This document shows, one piece after another, positions 12,636 to 24,300 of a DNA stretch of 64,000 bases (its first letter is position 1; each line of letters starts with the position of its first letter). The translations under genes were made by a program, and so were the position numbers. This DNA is from Marsupella aquatica (Eukaryota; Marchantiophyta). The stretch spans positions 2,976,001 through 3,040,000 of the forward strand of contig OZ316898.1 of assembly GCA_973895155.1 (NCBI GenBank). Reading direction: 5' to 3'. The notes beneath the pieces are model-generated. The model saw nothing but the letters and a program-made list of their open reading frames with translations, made no database searches and was not told the origin of the DNA.

Positions 12636-13005
12636 GTCGCCTCTCTACATTACAATCCACCTGGTCAAGCGGATTCTGAACGATGATGTTCGTCGTTTCG
12701 TCCTCGGTCTCAGCCCGACACCGAGTCGTGGAGCTTCGTCTGGGAGATCGATTTCGATCTACCATCGAAAGCATAATAATTTCGGCAAAAGGGCTCTTGA
12801 TGGTCGGGCGTCCGCAAGGCGTCTTCGAGGGAGAACGAGACACTTTGAGCGAGGACGAACGTAGGTGCGCCCATGGAACCCGGTTGCTCGGAGGCCAGGG
12901 TCGAGGGCAAGAGGGCCAAAGGGGGCGCGGCAAGGTATTTTTTAGAGCCCCTCTAGTTTCGTATAGGCTAATGACGGTTTGGTGGGGTTATTAGGGTAGC
13001 ATGTA

Positions 13006-13087
13006 ACCCGTGACTAGAAAGTGACTAAATGTTGATCACTAGAAAGTGACTAAATGTTGATCACTAGAAAGTGACTAAATGTTGATC
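13006..13087. repeat. 26-bp tandem repeat, three copies
   Basis: The unit gtgactaaatgttgatcact plus agaaa repeats three times head to tail, essentially without change, which implies recent expansion. Confidence 0.9.
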
Positions 13088-13099
13088 CACAACAGGCTG

Positions 13100-13690
13100 G
13101 AAGTTTTAGAAGTTTTAGTTTTTCTGAGCTTTGTGGGAACAGGTTTCAGATTAGAACCCCAGCCCGAAGAGTCATTATCATAAGTAATCTTTTGCCCGGA
13201 ATTCAGATAGCAATTTTAAACTATAATGGAGGTTTGGGTAGACGTTCCAGCCTGAACACTTCTCCCAAAAAAACTCAAAAAAGCTTCTCAACTGTGAGAT
13301 CCTTTTCACTTTCTGGTCACAAGGTTACCCGTTAGTAATCCAGACCAGACTGCTATAATCCTATACACAATGCTCTCACACTTGGGGAGTTATTTCCCAA
13401 AATTCTTGATGGCAACAAACTTTCTCATACTAATAAATTTGGTATACAAGAAAGGTTATCCATGTGTAACCATGTCTAGAGGTACTTGCTATTTCCATAA
13501 TCTCTTGCTCGGAAAGTCATGATTGTTAAATTTTCTCCGTACTCTAGGATTGGTCTGGGCTGGGGTTCTATTCTCAATGTTGTTCCCAAAATGCTCAAAA
13601 AAGCTTCCTGGTTTCCGCCTATCAACCTTTTTTCACTTTCTGGTCACAGCCTAGTAACCCCATGCCCAGACTGTCATCATCTCATACCTA
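13100..13690. mobile_element. Cluster of SINE-like dispersed repeat copies
   Basis: A plus-strand copy at about 13118-13195 contains gagctttgtgggaacaggtt then tcagattagaaccccagccc. Its close match lies in inverted orientation at 23711-23762. Two further copies on the opposite strand (about 13225-13345 and 13540-13685) share ctttctggtcacaag with the copies at 24.1-24.3 kb. Size, dispersal and the tRNA-like head visible in the 23.8-kb copy suggest a SINE family. Confidence 0.5.
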
Positions 13691-15540
13691 AATGGGCAGG
13701 GAACTTTTGGCAAGAAAGTGCAAACTCACTTCAAGAGAGGCACATCTTATACTGCCAGTGTCTGGAGTCATTGGGTGACATCTACTTAAACCACACTACA
13801 ATGGCAGGTTTACAAAAAGCATAAATTCTTTTAAGCAAAACACAAAAACAATTGGTCCCACTCTACAAGAAGTCTAGCTGTGGAGGTTCTACTGTAGCGT
13901 ACAGTACCATAGAGTTATCCCGGCAAAATGATAATTATGTTCATTTTTGCAAACAACTTTTAATTTCATTGTCACTAAAGATGTTCAATTTACAATGTTG
14001 CCATAGTTACGGTTTTCATGTGTTGTTACCCTGGTTAGGTTGGTGAAATTGTCATCCATGTATGAACTGTGGAATATTTATAAATACACAAATAAATGTG
14101 TCAATGTGAACATCTTAAGTGGCAAAATAGTTAGAAGTTGTTTCCATAGATAACTCAACACCAATATGTTATTCTCATTTTGTTGCTTAGAATATTTTAA
14201 AAAATACATTTTAAAGTTTTCAGGAGATTTCACAAGGAACCAAAATATTTACTGTAGTTAGTCTAGCTCAATGGTTTAATTTAGTAGCTAATCATTTACT
14301 TATGTCAATTCTTTGGAGGTGTCAAAAGGACCCAGTATTTTGTCACTCAAGCCCAAAATTTCACTAACACTTCTTTCTTTGCTTTAAACCACAACTCCTG
14401 GTATTTAAGGACCTTTGCCGTGCAACCGGGGGTCCTTTCATTCTGTACTCTGCTGCCCAGGCCCACCCACCCTGCTGCCCGAGCCCACCGTCCCGCAATG
14501 CTCCGGGCCTCACCTTCCTGACGTGCTACATTTGCTTGTGATCGTATGCTAGTCCTGGGCTCCCTCTCCTGTGCTTATCCTGTGAAGGACTCCACGATTT
14601 CACAAAGAAATTTAATTTTTTGCACGAATGTTTAGGAATTGCATCCTGCCAGTTGTGTTGTCCCTTCGTCCTCCATGGAGGATGCTTCAAAGTTGTCATC
14701 CTCCATGACGGATGCATCAAGGTTGCTGTCCTCCCGTCCGCCTCCATGCCCAGTGCTCAATAGGTAAGGAGAAGTTGTGGCATAAAGCCTGCAGCTCGAT
14801 GTAGGTTCTCACAATGTCTTCGTTCCACTTTCTTGACGTCTGAAGTTTGTGCAATTGAAGTGACGAAGGTCCCATCTAGCTTGTAGTTGTCCAAAGTTGT
14901 CGTGTTTTTGTGAAGGGCAATCTACAATCTAGACTCTCAGGTGATCAGCCGCTGACAATTCTTGAAGCTATTTCTCTTGCTTGGTTGCTTTGTGTCGATG
15001 CATCGTTGCTTTTATGAAGTTCTTTCATTCAGGAGTGGGATGATAATTATATAAGGACAGTGAGTTACACTGTGAGAAGGAAGAGTGAGGATTGTCGATT
15101 TTCCCATGGTCTCTCGGGTGGGTTTGACAAGAGAGCAAAGGAAATGGCCTGTGATTTCTCTTTTTTAGTTACATACACCATGATACGGGGATGAAGCTCT
15201 TGGAGTTATCTCTCACAAAACTCCTGAAATAAAGACTTCATTACATCCAAGATGCCTCTAGTACCTGACTAGAGGCGAAGAAGTCGTTGCTTGAGAGCCT
15301 AGAGGCAAGGATTGATGAGGGCGTGGCGATCCTCACAACTCATATAGATTCCTATTTCGCAGTCATTCAAAGCCACTATACAATGATGGCTTCCTTTTCT
15401 TACATCTCTTGTGAGAAAATCTGTCATACTATGATTTGTTTTTTTCTGAGATATCTCTTGAGAAACCAGTGACAGTATGATTCGTTACTTTTCTTAGGTA
15501 CTTTGATAGATATAAGGAAAGTCTCTCGATGCAGGTTCTC

Positions 15541-15636
15541 ACCATGAACCAAAACTTTCCTGATATCAAGCTGCATAGATCTCTCCTCACCATGAACCAA
15601 AACTTTCCTGATATCAAGCTGCATAGATCTCTCCTG
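15541..15636. repeat. 48-bp tandem duplication
   Basis: Two copies of a 48-bp unit beginning accatgaaccaaaactttcc differ at only the last base, so the duplication is recent. No gene overlaps it. Confidence 0.9.
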
Positions 15637-15962
15637 AGAAATCAGAGTGAAATTATCTCTTTGTAGCCCAAATTGGTTATCATCCAATCCAAGCCAATGT
15701 CGCCAGCTTATGCCAAGAGCTTTGCTGTGAGAATGCAGGTTTTCCTTTAGATTTATCATTATCCAATTCTACCAACATTGCAGCCATTTGTAATGCCTTA
15801 TTCGAGATATTGATTAGGAGTTACATTAATGATGTGTTTGGTTGTGATGATTTGTGACCTTTCACATGGTATATGAAAAACTAAATTTCTTTATCATTTG
15901 TCTGTTTATGTAGTGAAGGCATACACTCCTAAAGGGCAACCAAATATCCACATCCCTAGAAT

Positions 15963-16454
15963 TTATTTCAAAATAATAAGAACTTTCATACAATAATGGC
16001 TCTCGGAGATTACCTCGAACCACCTCATGAGGTCTATGGTGTGATGAGCTGGGTCTGGATCCAAGGTCTGTGCTATGGCTACACCGGATGGACCTCCCTG
16101 GTCAACAGGTGCCTCGTGCACCAAAGCGTCTTGCACAATAAATGTTGCCTCCGCTGCACGCCACCTCCTCAAGTGCTCGATGCGCTCACGTGACATGTCA
16201 AGTAACCAGTGTATAATCATAGCATGTGTCGTGTCAGGATCATCGCCCAATAAGAGCCTCAACTCCTCCCACGCATCCCATCGCTCAAGTGGGACCCAGA
16301 TCGCAGGCTTGGCATCTGGTCTCCTTCTCTTTTTGTAATCTATGACATCACTGGGATACTTTGGTCTTGGAGGACCACCATCCCGAGGAGGACATCTACG
16401 ATGGGCAGTAGGAAGGTCAGGTGGCTCACCCCCCGGCTCACCAGGAGTACTCAT
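15963..16454 (-). CDS. Hypothetical protein or exon, unrecognised (163 aa)
   Basis: An open frame from ATG 16454 to a stop at 15963. The N-terminus is Pro/Gly-rich (MSTPGEPGGEPPDLP), followed by a basic stretch (YKKRRRPDAK) and an amphipathic, Trp-rich helical part (WVPLERWDAWEELRLLLG, HWLLDMSRERIEHLRRW). The composition looks coding rather than random, and GC content is higher than in the AT-rich flanks. The frame also extends upstream of this ATG with a hydrophobic stretch. I recognise no family. A transposon-encoded DNA-binding or gag-like protein, or one exon of a host gene, are both possible. Confidence 0.35.
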   Translation of the reverse strand: MSTPGEPGGEPPDLPTAHRRCPPRDGGPPRPKYPSDVIDYKKRRRPDAKPAIWVPLERWDAWEELRLLLGDDPDTTHAMIIHWLLDMSRERIEHLRRWRAAEATFIVQDALVHEAPVDQGGPSGVAIAQTLDPDPAHHTIDLMRWFEVISESHYCMKVLIILK

Positions 16455-16619
16455 AGTGTCACTACCTAAAAAGAAAGAAACAGCAAAATGAAGACCAAAT
16501 GCCAAGCCCCTCCAGTGACTAAGGAAACAAAGAGCAAACAAAATATATGAAATGGTCCCTAACTAATCGAATGTGCAACCTATCTCATTGCACAAATGAA
16601 CTAATGGTCTTGAACTTCT

Positions 16620-16845
16620 TCATTTATGATCCATACCCCCCCTCACCATTGGACACTAGTCTCCCATTGGGTATCATAAAATGCCTTAGATCATTGGGAG
16701 GCGTTGGATTTTAGATCCAAGGGCCCTATACCATACCCAACCACAACACATGATTTAACCATAAAAGTGGTCAAAGTCAAGGCTCGAGCTCAAGAGCTCC
16801 TCTGTACCAGCCAAATACACTAACCACCAGGCCACCAAGGCTGAT
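16620..16845 (-). mobile_element. tRNA-derived SINE candidate
   Basis: On the minus strand, from about 16845, the head contains an A-box-like tggcctggtgg and, about 40 nt on, a B-box-like agctcgagcct, in the order and spacing of a type III promoter. The remainder does not fold into a tRNA, and an unrelated body follows to about 16620. This fits a SINE rather than a functional tRNA gene. Confidence 0.4.
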
Positions 16846-19360
16846 GTACTAAGCCAAATTATAAATTATACAAGAACATAAAATAAGAGTTTGGTGGGGT
16901 CGTGCTGCAACTGTTGCCCGGAACGCTGCCCAACTAATTCAAAATTCAAAAATTTAGCCTGGACCAATCAGAATTCATGGAAATTGAATTGGTCCTTCCG
17001 GGCTTTTTTTGGCTCAATACTTTCTGCGATTTTTCCCAGTCATAGATCTCCTCTAGATCTTTCAGCTGATCCCAAGGTTTCATCGAACGGTGCAGTATCA
17101 GTGTCATGGCGAGTCAAAATCGCTCGGCCGAAAAGAGTCGCACTGTCCCAGAAAAAGGCCCGACACTTGATTCAGTTCATTAATGCTGGCTCCGGGTTAC
17201 CCGAAGTTCTTTATACTAGGATTTGCGGTCTAATTCTTTCAAGGTTTCACAACCCAGGATGACACCCCAAGCCCGCACTTATCCACAGTATGCACTTTGT
17301 ATAAATGCATGGGATATCATTTATGTTGCTCTCTGTATGTTGCATCGTTGCACTACCTATAGGTGCATGTGACATAGTTTATGCACTTCCCATATGCATT
17401 TTCAGGACATACATAGGAGACTTTTCATACCCCGAGCTCTCATATTGCATGATTCAACTGGATAAGTGCATAAAACTACTTTTAAGTAATTGACTGTTGC
17501 GCTTATCAATAAATGCTCCTTCTATATATGCATTGGAGTAACTGATCAATGCATGGATACACTTATTGACAAAAATGCACTAATGTATTTATCATTTAGT
17601 GAGGGTAGACATGCTCTTATGCAAACTGCAATTTTTTGGTGCATTTACTAAGAAAATTGTTATAGCCCCAATTTTGTTCAGTCTTATGATGGGCCCTTAA
17701 ATGGCCCCAGACCTTAGTCTCCAGTGTGTATTGTCTGCTATGTATTCTCTGTTGTGTATTGTCAGAAGAGTCGCGAATGCATAGTGTTCAACTTCTTGTG
17801 ATCTCAAACCTTTGGGCACAAGCCTGAGAATATAATTAGAGGATTACATTGTTGGTCAGTACTTAAATCACAACTACCTTTGATTACCTTGAAGAGAAAG
17901 TAGTCAAAACATTATGGTGATCCTGAGTACTAGCATGGCATCTTGATGTCTTTGCTCAAGGTAGTCAAGTTGTCAAATTACCGAGGAAACCGGTTTGGTG
18001 ATGCAATTGAAACCGGCTGCAGACGGTAAGGAAACCATATACAAGCCACATTTCAGTCAAAAGTGTAAACAATATTATCTGAGTCAGTTAAAATGTTTTG
18101 AGCACATCCATCCAAGCTTTGCCAGTCCATTTGGGCATAGACAAAGGTGGAGGTCCATCCTAGCTTTACTTTCCAGATTTCCCCTTTGAAACTTAGAAAA
18201 AACTGAAAATTGACCATATTTGAGACACTACTCGAGGACTACATGGCTGGTTTTGCACTTAAATCACCACTAGCCATGACAAAAACCTTGGTGACACCAG
18301 GTTTCACCATAAATAGTTGTGGCACGTTTCCCAAGACCTCTAACCCCGAGAACTACCCTCAACCGATCGTAAACCACTTGCTTATGTCCGTCCTCTTTCC
18401 TTATGGCAGCTATTCGGCTTGGAAACGCAATACTCTCCTTCGATCCACACTTACCGGACCGATTCTTTCACTGGACTTGTGAATTGTGCACAACTGAGAC
18501 ACCTAATTCCTCTTTAACTTCTTCAGGTATATTTGTATTCCGCCCCCGGAATGTACCTCTACGGCTTAATTTCTTAAGCCGGCTGAAGGTCTTTTTCAGA
18601 CTGACTCAACCCACACTTCACCGACTAACACTCTCAATCCTCACTTTTCTCTCAGAGTTTGATTGGGCAGTCTCCAATCAAGACAATGCGATTGTATTTT
18701 GCTCAACAGTTCACCCTATCTGACTCAAATCGATCAAGCAACAGATATCATAACACTCAACTTCTTGGATGGCAAGAATCTGCGAACTATGCAACGAGGC
18801 CAACTCAATTCAAACAATTGCTCAGAAATCCAAGGGAACTGGTGGTTTACTGATACCCTGCGGTCTAGATTTAGCCGAGAGCTTCCTGTGTTTACAACAA
18901 TATAGATTAACACTAAAGCCTTGACTAAGAAAAAGCCCCCGAAGCCACGCTGCCCAGGTTTTTATCCTTGCAGCGCATTCAGGAAAAAAAACAAACGGAA
19001 ATCCTAACCACCACACACGGCCTTCCACCGCGATAATCCTACAAAAAAAACTATCACCTAAAAACTTGAATAGCCCGGAACCCTGTGTGAACCGAGCATC
19101 AACTACTACCTAAGCCGACAGGGCGCTACTTGCCCTGTCCCATCCTACAACGGCCGCGCCCTTCTGGCCCAAGCCCTTCTCCTGCCGCCACATCCTCCTT
19201 CCAACCGATGACTGGCCCTCCTTAATTGTCAGATGACCGGGGGTAAGTCCGAATTTTCCGACTCTGCACCTTCTCCTGCCATCGGCCCCGGCCTGACCCC
19301 TTCGGCTTATGGTTTGCCGGCCCCGACATCGGTCTCGGCATCGGCATCCGCATCCGCATC
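16846..19360. other. Spacer with dispersed repeat, no supported gene
   Basis: An open frame at 16891-17262 (plus) has no recognisable domain. The interval 17868-18172 is one copy of a dispersed repeat shared with 59.4-59.7 kb. A perfect 8-bp stem with a 7-nt loop (gacagggc..gccctgtc) lies at 19117-19139. Confidence 0.5.
17868..18172 (+). repeat. Dispersed repeat family A, copy 1
   Basis: Shares an ordered series of near-identical blocks with 59382-59702 in the same orientation, including gtcaagttgtcaa, caattgaaaccggct, aaaagtgtaaacaatattat and a following ctgag. Similarity is interrupted by small indels. Coding potential is not evident. It could be part of an LTR or of a long non-autonomous element. 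Confidence 0.75.
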
Positions 19361-19363
19361 CTC

Positions 19364-22300
19364 CTAGGAAACGGCTTGGAGAGCCTTTGCCTTAACTTCC
19401 TCAATCCAAGCCTTTTCCCCGATGCGCTCGGTCTCGATAACCCACGGTTTCACGTTCTGTGCGTCCATAGAAGCAGTACCATCATCTAAACCTGTTACCG
19501 CAGCTCCAAGTTGATCCACAGTACTTACCTCTACCACCGCTTCCTTCAGGGCCACAGTACCACAAATGTGAGCAGCCATGCTCTCAACTTCCTCCGGAGT
19601 GGCTTTAAGGGTTTTAACTTTATTATCACCTGGCCCCATGAACATCTTTGCCAAGTCTGCCACCAACTGCATGGCTTTGCCCCCAGTCACGCTTGACAAC
19701 AGGGAGCTTGGCTTCGGCTTCGGCTTCACTATATTTCCGCCTACCATACTACTGTCGGGAAGCCTTTCAGTTGGTGACCCATATCCCGCTTCGGCATACT
19801 TCTTCAATTTCTGCGTTTGATTGTCGGCACGCCTCTGTAGCCCGATCATCTTATCCTTGGCCTCCTCCAATTCCTGAGATACGTCTTCAACTTCATCGTT
19901 AAGCCGTAGTATCTCGGCCCTGGCCGTCTTCAACTCCTCATTTAAGATCTGCACGATCTCCAACTCTTGCTTATCTACGGCTGCTTTCAAGGAGTCATTG
20001 ATACCTTCCAGTTTTGTGACCTCGTTCGTCCCTCGGGGGTTTCACTTCCACAAAAATGGCATATCACGTGCGACGAAGGATAGGGTCATTTTATTGGTTC
20101 TAAGGGAAGACTTTAGAATTTTTGTAGAAGAACAATAGGGTCTTTTAAATTCAATTTTGAGACTTATAAGAACATTAGGGTCTTTTTAATCCAATTTTTA
20201 GAATATTCCAAGAATATTCCAACTTTATAGGGGTTAAAAAATTAAAAAAATTCTTACATTTTAGAGGGTCCGAGGCCTAAAAACGTCGCAAGCGATGGGG
20301 AGGTCCCCATATAGTGAGACCCCTGAGGTTCGTCCATGCCTGCTTTGTCCTGGTTAGCTCCTCCTGAAGCTCCTTGCGTATCTGTTGAACCCGGTTTAGG
20401 TGATCATTGGCCGCCGTGCACATGGCGTCATCATGCTTCTCACGCATGGTCTCCAACCGGTCGAGTAACTTATCATACTTCCTTTGGGCTTCTGCCAAGG
20501 CCTTTTCGCTCTGGGTGGCCTGCTCCTTAGCCGTCTTTCTGAGCCTCTCAACTTGGCGATTTAAACCCTGTACTTCTACTTTTGAATCGGCTAACTCCAG
20601 CTCTATCTTCGTTAACTTTTCCTTGATCTGCTGGTTATCCAATTGGTAGTTTTCCAATTGGTTGTTTGCCACTTCCAATGCTGCCTAGCCAAGAGATCCT
20701 GCTGAGTTGGTTGACCAGACTTTGTCTTAGCAACTTCGGCCTCCATGGAGCGAAGCCGAGCGATTACTTCCTCCTTCTTTAATCGCTCCAATGTCATTGC
20801 CTCCTCCAGTCTCGTCTGATCAACCATTTCTTTTCTAAGAAATGGCCCGGATTCCAACTCGTTGCCGAAGATTTCTAAGGCTAAGAGTCCACACATGTCT
20901 CCATACTCCTTAGCCCGATTTCTTGCATAGTTTGACCTCCAAGGTGATACTGGCATCTGCCATCGAGGTCGTCTCTCCCAAGCTTCTGCCCGTAATTGGT
21001 CAAAGTCAGTGAGAGGTTCGGCTTGCCTCTCACTAAGCCGGCTTATTCCTTCCGGCCACTCTCCTCCTGGTAGCTGGCATTCGTGTTCTGCATTCCGGGC
21101 CCCCCACTCCTTAATCTTCTCATGTAGCCCGACTTCAGCTTCCTTCATCTTGTCGAATTCCAATGGCGTCACATCTGGTGGAGGAGATTCTGGCGTTTTT
21201 TGGTCCTCTGGTTTGCCATAGAAGACTGCGGGAAGTCTTCTACAAAACCTTCCCATCGTTCTAACTCCTGGGACCGGCCTCTCCCCATGATCGACATAGT
21301 CATCGTCGTAATCATCCACATTGACCTGACTACCTAACATGCCGGCCTCTCCTCCAAAGCCCCCAATCTCTTCCTCTGAAAATTGTTGGGCTGTTGCTGG
21401 TTGACCTTCCTCCACAGATCCGTTCACTTGGGCTCTGTTAGAAGCTTTTACTACCGGCCTCTCCTGGCCTCGGCTTACCTCCTCATCTGTCTCCGAATCC
21501 ATTCACTCGTCATATTTCTTTCTCTCTTCGGCAGTCATCTTCCTCTCTACCAACTGGATGCCTGCATATGGATTATTGCGAGTAGGCCGGCGTAACGGAT
21601 TTCTCACTACATCATATGTTACTACCTCTGGCTCCTTGATAGGGGAATGCTCCCGTTCTCGTGTTGCCTGTGTTGCCGACCTCCTCCCGTGGCGTCGTAT
21701 GTTTAGAGGCTCCTCGTCCTCCTCCACTTCCTCAAGTGGTGCAGTGATCTGCATCCGCTCCTGCATAGGCAACACTGGTGCAAAAGACTGGCTTCTTGCA
21801 TATCGACAAAGTAATTGCAGATGGTACCCTAGTCTGGATACCGCTCCCTCCCCAATGCTCTGCTTCTCTTCGTTTAATGCCTTCTTCAGCTGCATTAAGA
21901 GGTAGCCGTTGTAGTCTCGGCTTGCATCGATATTCTCTACCAAAAATACCTAGGCTTTGCCGATTTCTGCTCTCGGCAAGGTACAATGCAATGTGACTCT
22001 CAAGAAATCAATCAGCTGCCCTATATGCGGGTTGGTACATTGATTCTTGAAAAACCCATTCTTAGTGGAAGGCCCTGGAAATGACCTGAACTGGTCGTCC
22101 GACAACATCTTCCTCTGCTCCACCTTTGTCTTCCTTCCTGTTGGTAAAGCGAACACGGCTTCGATAAGCGCAGGTGTTAATTCGAACACCTTTCCATACA
22201 ACAACGTTGTGTTAGAAGAAGCCTCCCAGCATCCCACGAAGTCCAACAGATCCTCCTCCGGTATGTCTACCATTCTCCAGGGCAACCTGACAAAGCCCTC

Positions 22301-23061
22301 CAACCCAGTGTCATTCATATATCCTGCATATTTGTTATCCTGAACGGCACTGAAGACCTCATCCTCATCTCTTGCGAACTGTAATTGTAAATCGGCAGGT
22401 AACCTGTTCGCTCACCCTGTCATGTTTTTATCTTCTACAGCCCGATCTCTAATTGGCCCGGATTCCATCTTGATTGGTCTTTCCGACCTAGTTCGCTTTG
22501 CTGGAGTTGCAGATGCCGAACCTGCCTTGCGCTTCATCTCTTCAGCGCCTGAATACTCCCCAAGAATAGCTGCCTTTGTCCACTTCGCAGTGTGACCCTT
22601 CAATTCCCAAAGTGGTTGCCCGACATTCTTGATTGCCTCCCTGATCCCCATGACCTTATTCTCCCGATTTAGCAATTCGTCAAGCTCCGCACTGGTGGGT
22701 GTCCACGAGAACTTTTCCAACACCTCCTCCGTATCTACGAATGCTGATTTGTGAATTCCACACAATCGCGCAAGCTCTGCTCGTTCTCTGGCTGCGCGCT
22801 CTGGCTCAACGTCTTCATACGTAGGTATCAGCTGCCTTGCTTCTTCAAGCAAACAGCCCCAAAACTTCCCTGCCTGATTCACCGTGTTCATTCCACCGAA
22901 TGCCAAGAACTTGCACAATTTCTCAAACCACCTCCCCCGTTCGATCGGCAGCTGATTCCACCTCCCTAGGTTGATCGAACAAGCAATTGCACTAGTGTAC
23001 AGAGTGTCGGTCCCCTCCCTACAAAGCCGGCTCCTGATGGCTTGCGTGATCAAGCCCTGAT
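19364..23061 (-). pseudogene. Decayed long reading frame, transposon-type (possible plant-mobile-domain-like)
   Basis: One minus-strand frame runs from about 23061 to 20.68 kb, broken only by TGA at 22414-22412, TAG at 21952-21950 and TGA at 21505-21503. A frameshift follows near 20.68 kb. The shifted frame continues to 20336, is interrupted by a MITE (20032-20327), and resumes in register from 20023 to 19364. The N-terminal block has Trp/Leu-rich segments (GRWFEKLCKFLAFGGMN) and FELTPALIEAVFALPTGRK, resembling the GLP-type motif of plant mobile or Transposase_32-like domains. The C-terminal half is a long coiled coil. Because blocks between stops remain coding-like, this is probably a recently inactivated element or gene of about 1,100 codons. 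No reverse transcriptase, integrase or DDE motif is visible. The family assignment is tentative. Confidence 0.6.
20032..20327. mobile_element. MITE, 296 bp, 15-bp terminal inverted repeats, 8-bp target duplication
   Basis: The ends are ctcgggggtttcact and agtgagacccctgag, inverted repeats with two mismatches. Both sides carry the identical octamer gttcgtcc (20024-20031 and 20328-20335). The inside is AT-rich and non-coding. An 8-bp duplication is typical of hAT (also P) transposons. A related copy lies at 40085-40385 and a more diverged one at 42381-42666. Confidence 0.88.
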
Positions 23062-23351
23062 TAGGTCATAACCCTAATCCCACTTAATTGCGACCGTTGG
23101 ATCAGATCCCATCACAATTTCCCCCGAACATATTGCAATCGGCTTTGATCTTTATAACTCCCTAATTATATCTACCTAATCTTTATTTAGCCATTATTTT
23201 AGGCTTAACTAAGTACTTCGTGATCCTGGCACGGCATCACAATAGTATCTTTTATTGAATTTGTGGAGCAATATGGAACTAGAGAGGAGAAGAATAAAAA
23301 GAAAGTGAACAAAGGAAAAATCTCTTATATGGCTAGTGCTAGTTTAACCTT

Positions 23352-23624
23352 GGAAAGTGCCTCCAATTTGTTTTCTGTGCATAGGATTCTGCACATATGA
23401 TTCTGAAAAATATAGTGTAAGGTTACCTGTTTGTAACCGTTTCTACTAGGTGTTACTATTTCCACATCCCTGTGCCCAGCAAGTCTTACCCAGTAATCTT
23501 TTTTTTGAGCAGGAATTATTGGCTGAACTTCACTTCAGCTTTGGTGGTGGGGGGCCTGAAAGTGCCTCCAATTTTTTTTCTACGCATAGGATTCTGCACA
23601 TATGATTCTGAAAAATATAGTGTA
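23352..23624. repeat. Pair of about 68-bp direct repeats around a 138-bp spacer
   Basis: Both copies run gaaagtgcctccaatt to aaaaatatagtgta with few differences, including the shared cataggattctgcacatatg. They could be the remains of short terminal repeats or a local duplication. Confidence 0.8.
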
Positions 23625-23699
23625 CAATACTAAAAAGAGTACATTTGTAACAGTTTGGCTTTTGTGACCAAACCTCTTTGGTCATGGCCCTGGTGTATA

Positions 23700-23835
23700 A
23701 TTATGACTGTTTGGGCTGAGGTTCTAGTCTGAAACCTATTCCCACAAAGCTAAGGAAAAGAAAACTACTAGGTGTCTGATTTGAACTCATGACCTCAATG
23801 ACTGGACTCCTCTACCACTACATCACATAGATGTA
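23700..23835 (-). mobile_element. SINE-like copy with tRNA-like head
   Basis: Read on the minus strand, the head tgtagtggtagaggag and gagttcaaatcagac stand in A-box and B-box positions, followed by a body containing tagctttgtgggaataggtt, also found at 13.12 kb. This combination is the best argument that the dispersed family is a tRNA-derived SINE. Confidence 0.5.
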
Positions 23836-24114
23836 TTGAACACATTATGTACCTTAATTGGACTTAACATAGAAATCATTCTCACATTTCCATGACCAAA
23901 AACCTCCTCTGGGCCCGGGCCTCCCTATCCTGGGCACAAAGTTTGAGATCAATGCGCTTCAATTCACATGCTCTTCATAATTGCAAGTTTTATAGTTACC
24001 TTATATTTGTATTATTTTATGCAAAATTTGTATTTTAGTAAATTTAGAAATGATAATATAACTTACTTTTTAAATAGTTTTCAATAAATTAAAATGGTGA
24101 AGCACTAGAATGAT

Positions 24115-24300
24115 GTAGCTATATCTGAAACCCCTGTTCCACAAAGCTAAGGAGAGATTAGGGGGCTGACTCTGGTCAGCATTTACTCACTTTCTGGTCA
24201 CAAGGGTTAAAGACACAAAGCTAAAGAGAGATTAGGGGCTAACTCTGGTCAGCATTTACTCACTTTCTGGACACAAGGGTTAAAGACTAGTAACACAGAC
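24115..24300 (-). mobile_element. SINE-like copy with an internal 74-bp tandem duplication
   Basis: Related to the 13.2-13.7 kb copies (ctttctggtcacaaggg). Units starting at 24140 and 24214 are near-identical 74-bp repeats, cacaaagctaa to aagggttaaaga. Confidence 0.6.

Larger units (their letters stand above)
12305..15960. other. Repeat-rich spacer upstream of AP-1 sigma
   Basis: Besides the arrays listed separately, this stretch has a GC-rich block (about 12660-12950) with overlapping open frames on both strands that I cannot assign, SINE-like copies at 13.1-13.7 kb, and a duplicated ctgctgcc..gcccacc stretch near 14450-14490. I see no supported gene. Confidence 0.5.

Noticed and set aside
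20277-20327. Peptide end of the coiled-coil frame running into the MITE
   Set aside because: The last residues are read from the MITE terminus, so they are not part of the original protein.
21558-21905. Plus-strand 115-codon frame
   Set aside because: Antisense to the decayed minus-strand frame, which has the better coding composition.
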